Below, piece by piece: positions 6,351 to 14,182 of a stretch of 14,269 nucleotides of DNA. The position numbers were made by a program, and so were the translations under genes. The notes beneath the pieces were generated by a model. That model saw nothing but the letters and a program-made list of their open reading frames with translations. It was not told the origin of the DNA and did no database searches. The first letter of the stretch is position 1. Each line of letters starts with the position of its first letter. This stretch comes from Methylococcaceae bacterium NSP1-2 (GTDB lineage: Bacteria; Pseudomonadota; Gammaproteobacteria; Methylococcales; Methylomonadaceae): assembly GCA_002256685.1 (NCBI GenBank), contig NQJH01000029.1:1-14269 (forward strand), in the 5' to 3' direction.

Positions 6351-6680
6351 TTAGTTTTGTGGCAGAGCGTTAGCAATTTCATTAAATGCTTCAACTTTTG
6401 CTTTACCCGTCTTAACCAGTTCAATCCCTGTATCAATGACCAGTTTGCAAAGTTCAGGCATCTTATAAACCGTTAAACATAAATAACCAACAACGGGAAT
6501 AGCGACCAGCGCACCAATAAAACCGTGAAGACCAAAGACTCCCAGCAATTTTGTGAGTAATACAATGGCATCCAGTGGTAATAACACCATCGCACCAAAA
6601 TAAGCGATTACCATAAAGGTAAATAGTACAAAAACGACAAACTGAAGAAGCCTCACCAGCACAACATTAACTTTTTTCAT
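6351..6680 (-). CDS. Small inner-membrane protein of unknown function
   Basis: The protein has 109 residues from the ATG at 6678-6680. A TTG at 6755 would add 25 residues that do not look like a membrane or signal segment, so the ATG is preferred, although its ribosome site (GAAAG) is weak. There are two to three hydrophobic helices: about 7-35 (VLVRLLQFVVFVLFTFMVIA), 36-50 and 55-70 (GFIGALVAIPVVGYLCL). A C-terminal amphipathic helix (GIELVKTGKAKVEAFNEIA) follows. I recognise no family. It lies downstream of the rhomboid gene on the same strand, 129 bases away, and may share its transcript. Confidence 0.55.
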   Translation of the reverse strand: MKKVNVVLVRLLQFVVFVLFTFMVIAYFGAMVLLPLDAIVLLTKLLGVFGLHGFIGALVAIPVVGYLCLTVYKMPELCKLVIDTGIELVKTGKAKVEAFNEIANALPQN

Positions 6681-6717
6681 ATTACTTTCGATCCCGATAA
6701 CTTTAAGAAGTTTTTTG

Positions 6718-6737
6718 GTCAGTCCACAATGACTGAC
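6718..6737. other. Short perfect hairpin upstream of small membrane-protein gene
   Basis: GTCAGTC-CACAAT-GACTGAC has a 7-bp stem about 38 bases before the 6680 start. No T-run follows on either strand, so it is not a typical terminator. It could be a leader structure or an operator; the role is unknown. Confidence 0.35.
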
Positions 6738-6809
6738 TCTGGTTATTTTTGTCAAAAACCTATTTTTGAAGCGGCGAATTATACCTTAACAGGCTAAAAA
6801 TACTGTAAT

Positions 6810-7499
6810 TTATTCAATTGGTGGCTTTTTAACAAATAAGCGATACAGGAGTGAACCCGCAATAAAACCACCTATATGTGCCCACCAAGCAACGTCAACC
6901 ATGGTATTTTTCATCACGATAGAAGTGGTCGCATCGTGTAATTGCAGAATGACCCACAAGCCTAAAAAAGCAATGGCAGGTACATGAATAACAATCGGTA
7001 AGAAAAAAAATAGCGGCATCCAAAGTATCACGCGTTCAAAGGGATAAAGAAAGAAATAAGCCGCTAATACGCCAGCGATAGCACCCGATGCACCCACAAC
7101 AGGAATATCAAGCATAGGGTCAAAATACCACTGCAAAACGCTAGCAAAAATACCGCATAACAGATAAAAAACTAAAAAAGGCAATCGCCCCATTCGGTCT
7201 TCAACATTATCAGCAAAAATCCATAAAAACCACATGTTGACAATCAGGTGTCCCCAACTGGCATGTAAAAATAAATTGGTTAAAAAAGACAGATAATAAT
7301 CAAACGGTAAACCAAAATTAATGCCCCATTGTGGATTTTCATAGCGCAGTGGCACCATGCCATACTGATTAATCAGTCGATAACTGAGTTCGAAGGGCAT
7401 TAATTTCATGGCAATAAAAATGCTGGTACACAGCACAATTAAGCCCCAAGTAACCCAAGGTTTGTTATAACAGGGTGCGGTATCTCTGATCGGTATCAT
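6810..7499 (-). CDS. Rhomboid-family intramembrane serine protease
   Basis: This protein cleaves substrates within the membrane. It has 229 residues and six or so helices. Family features: an amphipathic region and long first loop (36-75), HASWGHLIVNMWFLWIFAD at 79-97 with H84 and N88, the nucleophile in V135-G-A-S138-G139, and the catalytic histidine in AWWAHIGGFIAG (H208). The Ser-His dyad and the oxyanion Asn are all present, so it should be active. Start: ATG at 7497-7499 with AGGTAGAAG just upstream. It follows rlmJ by 49 bases on the same strand. The substrate cannot be read from the sequence. Confidence 0.9.
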   Translation of the reverse strand: MIPIRDTAPCYNKPWVTWGLIVLCTSIFIAMKLMPFELSYRLINQYGMVPLRYENPQWGINFGLPFDYYLSFLTNLFLHASWGHLIVNMWFLWIFADNVEDRMGRLPFLVFYLLCGIFASVLQWYFDPMLDIPVVGASGAIAGVLAAYFFLYPFERVILWMPLFFFLPIVIHVPAIAFLGLWVILQLHDATTSIVMKNTMVDVAWWAHIGGFIAGSLLYRLFVKKPPIE

Positions 7500-7548
7500 G
7501 GCTTCTACCTTGTGTATTGAAACGTTACGACGAGATTTTCAAGCTAAA

Positions 7549-8391
7549 TTATTCGGCAACCAAAGTTTGTATGCGATAAGAACCTGCACCATTATTGCCC
7601 AACACTTCGACTAACCAAGGCAACACGGTTTGCATTTGGGTGGTCAATGTCCACGGCGGATTAATAATAATAAGACCACTCGCCGTCATACCGTATTCAT
7701 CGCTATCGGCGGCAATACCCAATTCAAATAACTGTATATTTTTAATACCGCTGGTTTGTAGTGCGCGTTCTAATGCCTGATTGCGACGGCGATCTACCAC
7801 CGGATACCAGAGCGCGTAAGTACCGGTAGCAAAGCGTTTGTGCATAGCGCACAAGGTGTTAGCGACATCGACATAGTCGGTTTTTAATTCATAACTCGGA
7901 TCAATTAATATCAAACCACGGCGTTCTTGTGGCGGCAATAAACCTAGGCTATTTTTTAATCCATCGGCATGAAATATTTTGACCCGTTTATCTCTACCGA
8001 TGGCGGTTGCTAATAAATCAACTTCTGTTGAATGCAGTTCATACAAACACAGTCGATCTTGCTTGCGTAACAGTTGTTGAATAATGAGTGGTGAGCCAAG
8101 ATAATGCGTCATCTTGCCATTGTTATTGGCGCGTTTGATAAGCTCTACATAACTAGCAACCGCATCAGGCAAATCCTGACGCGACCACAATCGACCAATA
8201 CCACTAGCAAACTCGCTATTTTTTAACGCATAAGCACTATCCAGTACATAATCGCCAGCACCTGCATGGGTATCAATGCAACAAATTGGCTGGTCTTTTT
8301 TGCTAAGATATTCAAACAGTTGTATCAAAATAATGTGCTTCAATACATCGGCAAAATTTCCTGCATGAAAGGCATGTCGGTAACTAAGCAT
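7549..8391 (-). CDS. rlmJ: 23S rRNA (adenine-2030-N6)-methyltransferase
   Basis: RlmJ methylates N6 of A2030 in 23S rRNA using S-adenosylmethionine. The 280-residue length equals the E. coli enzyme. The N terminus MLSYRHAFHAGNFADVLKH is the family signature. The SAM-binding loop is DTHAGAG at 40-46, and the catalytic motif is D164-P-S-Y-E168 (the DPPY-type site). FASGIGRLW and YLGSP are further conserved segments. The ribosome site is weak, but the start is fixed by the conserved first residues. The rhomboid gene follows closely and may be co-transcribed. Confidence 0.95.
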   Translation of the reverse strand: MLSYRHAFHAGNFADVLKHIILIQLFEYLSKKDQPICCIDTHAGAGDYVLDSAYALKNSEFASGIGRLWSRQDLPDAVASYVELIKRANNNGKMTHYLGSPLIIQQLLRKQDRLCLYELHSTEVDLLATAIGRDKRVKIFHADGLKNSLGLLPPQERRGLILIDPSYELKTDYVDVANTLCAMHKRFATGTYALWYPVVDRRRNQALERALQTSGIKNIQLFELGIAADSDEYGMTASGLIIINPPWTLTTQMQTVLPWLVEVLGNNGAGSYRIQTLVAE

Positions 8392-8422
8392 AATTATCTG
8401 TTAATTATAGGTGCATCAATGA

Positions 8423-8836
8423 TTATTCGGAGATTTTTACTAGCCAGCCATTTTCAGCGTCACAATGAGAGCTTTTGCCGTTGACCTTAATGTTAATTCG
8501 CGCCACTGTATTGCGTAGTGAGTCAGGTAATTTTGCGGTGACTGCATAAAAAGGGTCTTTAAAGTCGGCAGTAATTTCAACAGGAATATTTTTTACGGTG
8601 ACAGAAATTTGTTCAGGATGCTGAATATTAAGGGCTCTAAAAGAAAATTCAGAACCGGGGGCAACAAGAGCTAAATTAACCGGCAAAAATTTAGACAAAA
8701 GCGGCTTTTCACAAGCTGTACCGCCAGTTCCACTACCACTGCCCCCGCCGCCATGCGCACTATGATCCATCTCGGCATTGGCAACACTCATGTTAAAAGT
8801 AACAAAAAACAAAGCTAATAATTTTAATTTATTCAT
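8423..8836 (-). CDS. Secreted glycine/histidine-rich small protein, unknown function
   Basis: The protein has 137 residues from the ATG at 8834-8836, chosen over an upstream start at 8899 because GAGGG at 8845-8849 lies 8 bases away and a clean signal peptide begins there (MNKLKLLALFFVTFNMSVANA, cleavage after ANA). The mature N terminus is EMDHSAHGGGGSGSGTGGTA, which has two histidines and a flexible glycine linker that might bind metal. The remainder is a small beta-rich domain of about 85 residues with one Cys near its start (ACEKP) and another near its end (SHCDAENGW), likely forming a disulfide. I recall no named family. Metal binding is inference from His and Met content only. Confidence 0.65.
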   Translation of the reverse strand: MNKLKLLALFFVTFNMSVANAEMDHSAHGGGGSGSGTGGTACEKPLLSKFLPVNLALVAPGSEFSFRALNIQHPEQISVTVKNIPVEITADFKDPFYAVTAKLPDSLRNTVARINIKVNGKSSHCDAENGWLVKISE

Positions 8837-9049
8837 AGGACTATCCCTCTTATTCTTGTTATGTGGCACACAGGACGTTATATTTTTAAACTCAGTCATC
8901 AGATTGCTAATTCAAAAATACTGATAATAGTGTACAGAAACCTACTCTGGCAGTCAGAATTTTTTTAGTGTTGGAGGGTATTGATTGTGCTAGTGGTGCG
9001 GCATTTCAAAGCAGGTGGGTATTGCCAAACGGTGGAGACACTGGCCGCT

Positions 9050-9676
9050 TTATTGTAAATAAAACTGCACGGTGATATTACCAACAACCAACACATCCTG
9101 GTGATTTAACTTGATAGATGTATCAGCTAAGGGCTGTTTGTTTAGGGTTATTATGCCAATATTTTCTAAGACAGAAGCAAAATAACCGCCTTTTCTTTTT
9201 GAGATAACAACAATGCCAGTGCCATGATCACCTAGTAGCGTCATTGGCGTATTTAAGTGAAATATTTTACCAATATTAGCACCACTAATAATTTGAAAAT
9301 TGGCAGTGTGCGGAATATAGACACCCTTTGTTTTACGATTAGCGGCTGTCATGGTGGTTTCCTTATCAGCGTTAGCGGATTGTCCAGTCTGATCCGTACT
9401 GTAGACCACCACATATTGTCCAACAGTTATCGTGTCACCATCCTGGAGTTTACTTTCTTTAGTGCTTTTTCCGTTGAGCATTAACGGAAAATCATCATTT
9501 AGTTGTTTGATGATACAACTATTACCCTGCATAACAATAACGGCATGAGCCGGCGCGAATGCAGGGCTATCTATGACTAAATCGTTAGTTTCATCGCGTC
9601 CAATATGCACTCTCTCTGTTTCAAATGAATACGAGCGAATAATCTTATTTTTAAAATAAACAGTGAGCTTTGCCAT
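9050..9676 (-). CDS. FHA-domain protein with two FHA-like modules
   Basis: The protein has 208 residues, with no signal peptide or membrane helix, so it is cytoplasmic. The first forkhead-associated domain spans about 1-95: VHIGRDETNDLVID at 23-36 carries the GR motif, and LNGKSTKESKLQDGDTITVG is the usual C-terminal strand pair. FHA domains bind phosphothreonine peptides. The conserved S-x-x-H is altered to APAHA at 42-45. A linker (about 95-125) leads to a second FHA-like module (126-208) with FQIISGANIGKIFHL, then LLGDHGTGIVV in place of the GR motif, and ends LNHQDVLVVGNITVQFYL. The second module is probably unable to bind phosphopeptide. No kinase or secretion genes are adjacent, so the partner is unknown. 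Confidence 0.85.
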   Translation of the reverse strand: MAKLTVYFKNKIIRSYSFETERVHIGRDETNDLVIDSPAFAPAHAVIVMQGNSCIIKQLNDDFPLMLNGKSTKESKLQDGDTITVGQYVVVYSTDQTGQSANADKETTMTAANRKTKGVYIPHTANFQIISGANIGKIFHLNTPMTLLGDHGTGIVVISKRKGGYFASVLENIGIITLNKQPLADTSIKLNHQDVLVVGNITVQFYLQ

Positions 9677-9753
9677 TACAACGGTGTCTTAAAATCCATA
9701 ATATAATCTATTAATTATAGTTGGTATTTTTTTATAAACTTAAAAAAATGTAA

Positions 9754-10874
9754 TTATTTTCTAGGTAAAAATTTAACCAATTTAACCGCATTTTCATCAC
9801 GTTTTATAATTTCCAGCGGATGACCATGCAACTTAATGCTGGTACCGGGTTCAGGAATAGTTTCCATAAACTCAATAATCAGTCCATTTAGCGTTTTAGG
9901 ACCTTCGGTTGGTAACGACCACTGAGTAACGCGATTTAATTCTCGCACCGTAATATTGGCATCCACCAAATAACTACCATCACTTTGTTTTCTAACGGTA
10001 CTGTCATCAGTGAGTAGCTCACCGACGATTTCTTGTAATAAGTCGTCTAAAGTCACTAAGCCTTGTACATCTCCATACTCATCAACAACCAAACCTATGC
10101 GACTTTTTTCGCTTTTAAAGTTTAGCATTTGAGTATGAACGGGCGTACTTTCGGGAATGAATACGGGTTTTGATAATAAACCGGTAATCGTATGTTTATC
10201 AAAATTTTCATGATGAACTAACACCAGCTCTTTTCTTAAATGTAAAAAGCCAACAATGCGGTCGATACTTTTTTTATAAACCGCCAATTGCGTGAGTGGG
10301 CTGGTTTTGATTTGCGTGATAATCCCTCGGTAATAATGCTTTTTAATTCTTCTTTACTGAGCTGAGTCTCATGACCGTTTTCTTTGACGTTAATACCGCC
10401 TAAGCGTAACAATAAATTAACAAATAAATTAACGAAACCGACAATTGGATAGAAGACTTTTAATAAACCTGTGTAAATCCATGCCGCAGGAAATGCCAGC
10501 AATTCGGGCTTGATAGCCGCCAATGTTTTAGGCGTAACTTCCGAAAAAATTAGCATGGCAATCGTCAGGAGTCCTGCGCCAATAGCGATACTGGATTCTT
10601 CTTCAGGATAAAGGCGAATGGCGATTACAGTCGTTATTGAGGCAGCAAAGATATTGGCAAATTGATTGCCTAATAAAATTAAACCAAGTAAGCGATCGGG
10701 GCGTTGCAATAGCTGGTGGGCTTTTATTGCCCCTGCATGTTTGAGTTTAACTAAATGCCTTAAACGGTAACGATTCAAAGTCATTAAAGCGGTCTCTGAA
10801 CCAGAAAAAAAAGCGGATAAAATAAGCATTAATACAAGTATGCTAAATAGCATACTAAGGGGCATGTCGTTCAA
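9754..10874 (-). pseudogene. CorB/HlyC-type CNNM-CBS membrane protein, broken by internal deletion and frameshift
   Basis: Two overlapping frames encode the two ends of one HCC-family protein (putative Mg/Co transport). The N-terminal frame (10236-10874, TTG or ATG start near 10865-10874) has the CNNM domain: FSGSETA at 23-29, LGNQFANI at 68-75, FSEVTPKTLA at 110-119, then LSKEELKSIITEG. The C-terminal frame (9754 to about 10326) reads GIITQIKTSPLTQLAVYKKS, then VGFLHLRKEL, VVDEYGDVQGLVTLDD and a CorC_HlyC C-terminal domain. The joint lies at about 10321-10328. The expected 45-50 residues between the parts, including the ILDLE and MVPR motifs at the start of the first CBS unit, are missing and the frame shifts. 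Intact relatives are roughly 410-430 residues. Either a genuine deletion or a sequence/assembly error could explain it. Confidence 0.85.
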
Positions 10875-11421
10875 AGAAGGTTATCTCTTAGGTTATGAAA
10901 ACTACTGTAGTGTCTACGATGAGAAATTTTTGTCAAGTGTGAATGTAATTTCGAAGCGTCCATTTTTTTATACTATTCCATTGATATTAAAAATCGCATT
11001 GATTTTAAAGCCATTTAATTTTAAGCACTGTTTGGATGACTACATTCAAAAGTAATCTGTTTGCTTATTCAACGAAGCCACTTTTGATTATCGGTATTTT
11101 GTTTATGCGAATCGCTGAAGTTGAATTGTGAGGTGGCTTACTCTATTCAAAAGAAAATATATAGTGAAACAATGGCTTTTTTCATGCCTTGAAAATAACC
11201 GAGCGAGTGGAGGTAAATGTAGTATTTGAAAATAGTTCTTCATGTAATTTATTCAGATAAGCGAAAAACCCGGTCGGTTCAGGGCGGGGATGGATAGCTT
11301 GTTGGCGATAGCTCGCTTTAGCTCGTATAATATTAGTCGTAGGTAAAAAACATAACCTGCATTTTGAGCAGATTTGCTTAAGATATATAAATAATTAAAA
11401 ATAATAATACTGGAGATAACT
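10875..11421. other. Long AT-rich intergenic region upstream of the haemoglobin gene
   Basis: I see no convincing gene. A 71-codon plus-strand frame overlapping the CorB start has no ribosome site or family features. Around 11268-11300 there is a GC-rich patch (CCCGGTCGGTTCAGGGCGGG, then GATGGATAGC) unlike its surroundings. After it comes GCGATAGCTCGC, a small hairpin, at about 11305-11316. Confidence 0.5.
11364..11391 (+). promoter_or_regulatory. Likely haemoglobin promoter
   Basis: TTGAGC (11364-11369), a 16-base spacer and TATAAA (11386-11391) form a reasonable sigma70-type promoter, 30 bases before the ATG. GGAG about 7 bases before the ATG is the ribosome site. The spacing implies a very short leader. 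No clear NsrR or FNR palindrome is seen. Confidence 0.5.
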
Positions 11422-11814
11422 ATGAGTGAAGTACAAGAAACAATAGCCCCCGCTTCTTTATTTGAGCAACTCGGCGGCGCGGCGGCTGTTGATGCGGCGG
11501 TCGATATTTTTTATCGCAAAGTGTTATCGGATTACCGTATCAATCGTTTTTTTGATAATAGCGATATGGAAAAACAAACGGCTAAGCAAAAAGCGTTTTT
11601 AACAATGGCATTTGGTGGTCCGAATAATTACACAGGTACCGATATGCGTACTGCTCATGCTAAATTTGTTAAAATGGGTTTAAATGACAGTCATTTTAAT
11701 GCCGTGATGGAACATTTAACAGCTACCTTAGTAGAACTAAGCGTGCCACCCGCACTGATTGCCCAAGTAGCCGCAATTGCTGAAAGCACTCGCGCTGATA
11801 TATTAGGTAAATAA
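11422..11814 (+). CDS. Group 1 truncated haemoglobin (trHbN)
   Basis: This 130-residue cytoplasmic haem protein has the 2-on-2 fold. Landmarks: FEQLGG at 14-19, FYRKVL at 30-35 with B10 Tyr31, KQKAFLTMAFGGP at 55-67 (E helix), and MRTAHAKF with the proximal F8 His79. GG motifs at 18-19 and 65-66 mark the group. Family members bind O2 and NO and often detoxify NO or carry O2; a methanotroph could use either role, but the sequence does not decide. GGAG about 7 bases upstream supports the start. No partner reductase is adjacent, and coding-like debris follows it. Confidence 0.93.
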   Translation: MSEVQETIAPASLFEQLGGAAAVDAAVDIFYRKVLSDYRINRFFDNSDMEKQTAKQKAFLTMAFGGPNNYTGTDMRTAHAKFVKMGLNDSHFNAVMEHLTATLVELSVPPALIAQVAAIAESTRADILGK

Positions 11815-11824
11815 CACACCACTC

Positions 11825-11973
11825 GGTGGAGGAAATCCTGTCAAACTTAACAATAGATAGTTCTATATTCGCTAGTCAAGCCGATGAAACCGTATTGGAT
11901 ATTTTAAACCCAATGGTTGTCGTCAAGGCGTTTGTTAGTCCTGTTTAATGTGTAGTATTGACAGTCCTCCACC
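11825..11973. repeat. 149-bp segment bounded by imperfect inverted repeats
   Basis: The left end, GGTGGAGGAAATCCTGTCAA (11825-11844), and the right end, TTGACAGTCCTCCACC (11958-11973), are inverted copies apart from a 4-base gap, with weaker similarity continuing inward. It sits 10 bases after the haemoglobin stop. It could be a miniature element or a long-range stem-loop. Confidence 0.5.
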
Positions 11974-12179
11974 AGTTTCTGCTCAAATCGCTTTACAAAA
12001 ACAAAATTATTTTCTGGCGTGTATTTATCATCCTAAACAGGATATTTGCTAATTTTTATTATACGCTCTGTCTTTCAGGCGACAATGTGGCGGTCGATTA
12101 TGCTCAAGGACGCGCTTATGATGTGGCTTTATCATCCATTGAAAATGGCGGGTTTATTTATGTGGACACCCCGAAATAA
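11826..12179 (+). pseudogene. Coding-like debris of unknown gene(s) in alternating frames
   Basis: Three consecutive plus-strand stretches look protein-like but are short. Frame A, 11826-11948, is a GTG-start 40-residue frame containing SSIFASQADETVLDIL. Frame B, 11948-12052, overlaps its stop as TAATG and gives 34 residues starting MCSIDSPPPVSAQIALQ. Frame C, 12081-12179, is in the same frame as A and ends DNVAVDYAQGRAYDVAL, then GGFIYVDTPK and a stop. Their amino-acid composition is more natural than the AT-rich noise between them, which suggests remnants of one or two decayed genes. I recognise no family. The first piece also lies within the inverted-repeat segment, so it may not be coding at all. 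Confidence 0.35.
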
Positions 12180-12436
12180 CAAATTATAGCAAGCAGATAA
12201 CTTATTTAAAAGGTGCGTTTCTTGCTGATTTATGCCGATGTTTTTCATATTACGCCTCAAAATTCGGATTAATAATCCAGAAAAATGATTCATTAAGAAT
12301 CAAACCCAGATTAAGAAAAATACCGTCTTATCATCATTCGTTTGGTAGAATATCATTCATTAGCCATGTGATCGTTTGCTCCTTAGACAAAGAGCCGACT
12401 TGTATCTATTTAACCCACTGAGACTCCTTTTTTATA
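12180..12436. other. Leader region of the carboxypeptidase gene
   Basis: This AT-rich region holds no recognisable gene. TAGAAT near 12346 is a possible -10 but lacks a good -35. The ribosome site before 12437 is weak (GAGAC further upstream than usual). Confidence 0.35.
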
Positions 12437-13549
12437 ATGAAGACTGCGAAATCAATTCTATTTATTATCCTGCCTGTTTGGTTATTTTTGGTCTCTGAAA
12501 TGAGTTATGCCCGTCATGCTGCCATCATGATTGACGCAAGTAATGGTAGCGTATTAAACGAAGTAGAAGCCACCCAAGCATGGTATCCCGCTTCGCTAAC
12601 CAAATTAATGACTCTTTACATGACATTTGATGCCTTAAGTACAGGGCAAATTCAATTGCAAGATTCTTTAAGTGCCTCGCGCCACGCTGCCTTGCAACCT
12701 AATAGTAAATTAGGTTTGAGAGTGGGGGAAAACTTAACGGTTGAAGAAGCCATTTTAGCTCTGATTACCCGTTCTGCGAATGATGCGGCGGTAGCTCTTG
12801 CAGAACATATCGGCGGTACTGAAGAAAGCTTTGCGGTCAAAATGACTGCAAAAGCCCATGCTATTGGGATGTCCGATACCCATTTTATGAACGCAACTGG
12901 ATTACCACACCCTTGGCAAGTTAGTACTGCTAGAGACTTAGGTCTACTCGCTTGGAAAACATTAAATAATTTCCCCGATTATTACCCCTATTTTTCGGCA
13001 CATAGCTTTAATTTTAGAGGTTCAGAATTACGCGCCATTAATAAATTTACCGCCAATTACCCAGGTGCTGAAGGCATGAAAACAGGTTTTACTTGTGGCT
13101 CTGGCTACAACCTGATTTCTACCGCCAGTCAAAATGGCAAAAGACTAATCGGCGTTATACTAGGTGGCATGACCAGTGCGCAACGCTATCAGTTAATGAT
13201 GGATATGATGGATGCAGGGTTTGCTGGTCAATACCAACTTGTTAATGCAGCAAAACATATTGAAACAGCAACCATAAGTGAAGGCAGCGCACCCCCTTAT
13301 CAGCTGGGTTGTGGTAATGGTGGTGCTACCACCACGGTGGCTAATAATGATGACGATAGCCACGCCGTTAAAACAGTGTATAAACCCATTAAAACCAAAT
13401 CTATCAAAAGTAAATCTATTAAAACCAAATCTGTTAAAAGTAAATCTATCAAAGCTAATTATTACAGAAAAAACACGGTCATTATTAGTAAAAGTAAATC
13501 AGCCAGTAAGAGCAAATTAGCCAGTAAGGATAAACCTCGACGCGGCTAA
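12437..13549 (+). CDS. D-alanyl-D-alanine carboxypeptidase (S11, PBP5/6-like) with basic tail
   Basis: The enzyme trims the terminal D-Ala from peptidoglycan pentapeptides in the periplasm. It has 370 residues. Signal peptide 1-25 (cleavage after EMSYA). Active-site motifs of family S11: S53-L-T-K56 (nucleophile), S113-A-N115, and K215-T-G217 in GAEGMKTGFTCGSGYN. The catalytic domain ends about 265. In place of the usual PBP5 C-terminal beta domain and amphipathic membrane anchor there is a short linker with two Cys (TCGSG, GCGNG), then a strongly basic tail, about 312-370, made of repeated IKTKSIKSKS units and KSKSASKSKLASKDK. The tail may bind wall polymers or membranes (inference). Downstream is a shared terminator. 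Confidence 0.93.
   Translation: MKTAKSILFIILPVWLFLVSEMSYARHAAIMIDASNGSVLNEVEATQAWYPASLTKLMTLYMTFDALSTGQIQLQDSLSASRHAALQPNSKLGLRVGENLTVEEAILALITRSANDAAVALAEHIGGTEESFAVKMTAKAHAIGMSDTHFMNATGLPHPWQVSTARDLGLLAWKTLNNFPDYYPYFSAHSFNFRGSELRAINKFTANYPGAEGMKTGFTCGSGYNLISTASQNGKRLIGVILGGMTSAQRYQLMMDMMDAGFAGQYQLVNAAKHIETATISEGSAPPYQLGCGNGGATTTVANNDDDSHAVKTVYKPIKTKSIKSKSIKTKSVKSKSIKANYYRKNTVIISKSKSASKSKLASKDKPRRG
13388..13447 (+). repeat. Tandem repeat in carboxypeptidase tail (2 x 30 bp, 15-bp subunits)
   Basis: The units ATTAAAACCAAATCT and ATCAAAAGTAAATCT alternate, then repeat with one change (GTTAAAAGTAAATCT), and the start of a further unit (ATCAAAGCT) follows. Each 15-bp unit encodes I/V-K-T/S-K-S. 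The array stays in frame, so length changes by slippage would add or remove five residues. Confidence 0.85.
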
Positions 13550-13562
13550 CATCTGACATAAG

Positions 13563-13591
13563 AAGGGGGTCATCGTATGAACCCCTTTTTT
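13563..13591 (+). terminator. Terminator after the carboxypeptidase gene, shared with the convergent gene
   Basis: AAGGGGGTCAT-CGT-ATGAACCCCTT is an 11-bp stem with one mismatch, followed by a T-run at 13586-13591. It lies 14 bases after the stop codon and just beyond the 3' end of the convergent membrane-protein gene, so it could serve both strands. Confidence 0.85.
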
Positions 13592-14099
13592 ATTTAACGT
13601 CAGCCACACAATTCGAAAAAGCAAAACGCAACATAAGTAACGTCATCATCACAGGGTATAACTGATAATGCTGAGTTACTTCCACACTAGCCAACACACA
13701 CAGCATCAATGACCAAGCGGGCATAATCCGTTCTTTATCAAGATACTGCATATAATCCAGACTTTCTTTATCGATTTTATGGCTTTGATTACTCAAAAAC
13801 AGCGTTATAAACGCTGACATCAAGGCAAGATACAGTGGAAAGAAAAAGAACACGGGTGAATCAGCACTAAAAAACGGCATTGGTTTCCAATAGGCAAACC
13901 AGAGTAGTAATGTGCCGCTAGAAAAAGCATCGTAACTTATCTTATCAGGCAGTTTTTTAAAAAATGCCCCGACAATACTGACTAATGCAATCGTTAATCC
14001 CGCATAAATAAACACTGGGGAGGTAAGTATCACCAATAGTGAACTTGGCGTTTGGGCAATATAACAAAGCGCGAGACTGAGGGAGATAAAAACTAGCAT
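13590..14099 (-). CDS. Multi-pass inner-membrane protein of unknown function
   Basis: The protein has 169 residues with about five hydrophobic helices: 1-15, 18-45 (SLLVILTSPVFIYAGLTIAL), 58-70, 80-102 (SPVFFFFPLYLALMSAFITL) and 128-160. A charged loop, about 103-127 (SNQSHKIDKESLDYMQYLDK), separates the last two. I do not recognise a family with an assigned role. It is convergent with the carboxypeptidase gene, and its stop codon falls in the shared terminator region. GGA about 8 bases upstream of the ATG is a weak ribosome site. Confidence 0.65.
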   Translation of the reverse strand: MLVFISLSLALCYIAQTPSSLLVILTSPVFIYAGLTIALVSIVGAFFKKLPDKISYDAFSSGTLLLWFAYWKPMPFFSADSPVFFFFPLYLALMSAFITLFLSNQSHKIDKESLDYMQYLDKERIMPAWSLMLCVLASVEVTQHYQLYPVMMTLLMLRFAFSNCVADVK

Positions 14100-14124
14100 A
14101 ATGATTCCGTTTAAAAACGATGAG

Positions 14125-14173
14125 GGAGTACAAATCCTGTCCTGAGTTTATCGAAGGGCTAAATTTGCACTCC
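14125..14173. repeat. 49-bp palindromic repeat containing GTCCTGAG...TCGAAGGG
   Basis: The ends GGAGTACAAAT and ATTTGCACTCC are inverted with one mismatch. The centre, CTGTCCTGAGTTTATCGAAG, matches a dispersed intergenic motif common in proteobacteria. It lies between the 3' end of the edge gene and the membrane-protein gene. Confidence 0.65.
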
Positions 14174-14182
14174 GATAAATGC

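Noticed and set aside
8938..9049. Possible plus-strand coding fragment before the FHA stop codon
   Set aside because: A stretch reads open (GIDCASGAAFQSRW...), but it has no start signal, is very short and runs into the FHA gene antisense.
10840..11055. 71-codon plus-strand frame
   Set aside because: There is no ribosome site, it overlaps the CorB start antisense, and it is AT-rich noise.
11815..11830. Terminator of the haemoglobin gene (CCAC-TCG-GTGG)
   Set aside because: The stem is only 4 bp and no T-run follows.
13278..13520. 80-codon plus-strand frame
   Set aside because: It is a shifted-frame shadow of the carboxypeptidase tail repeat.
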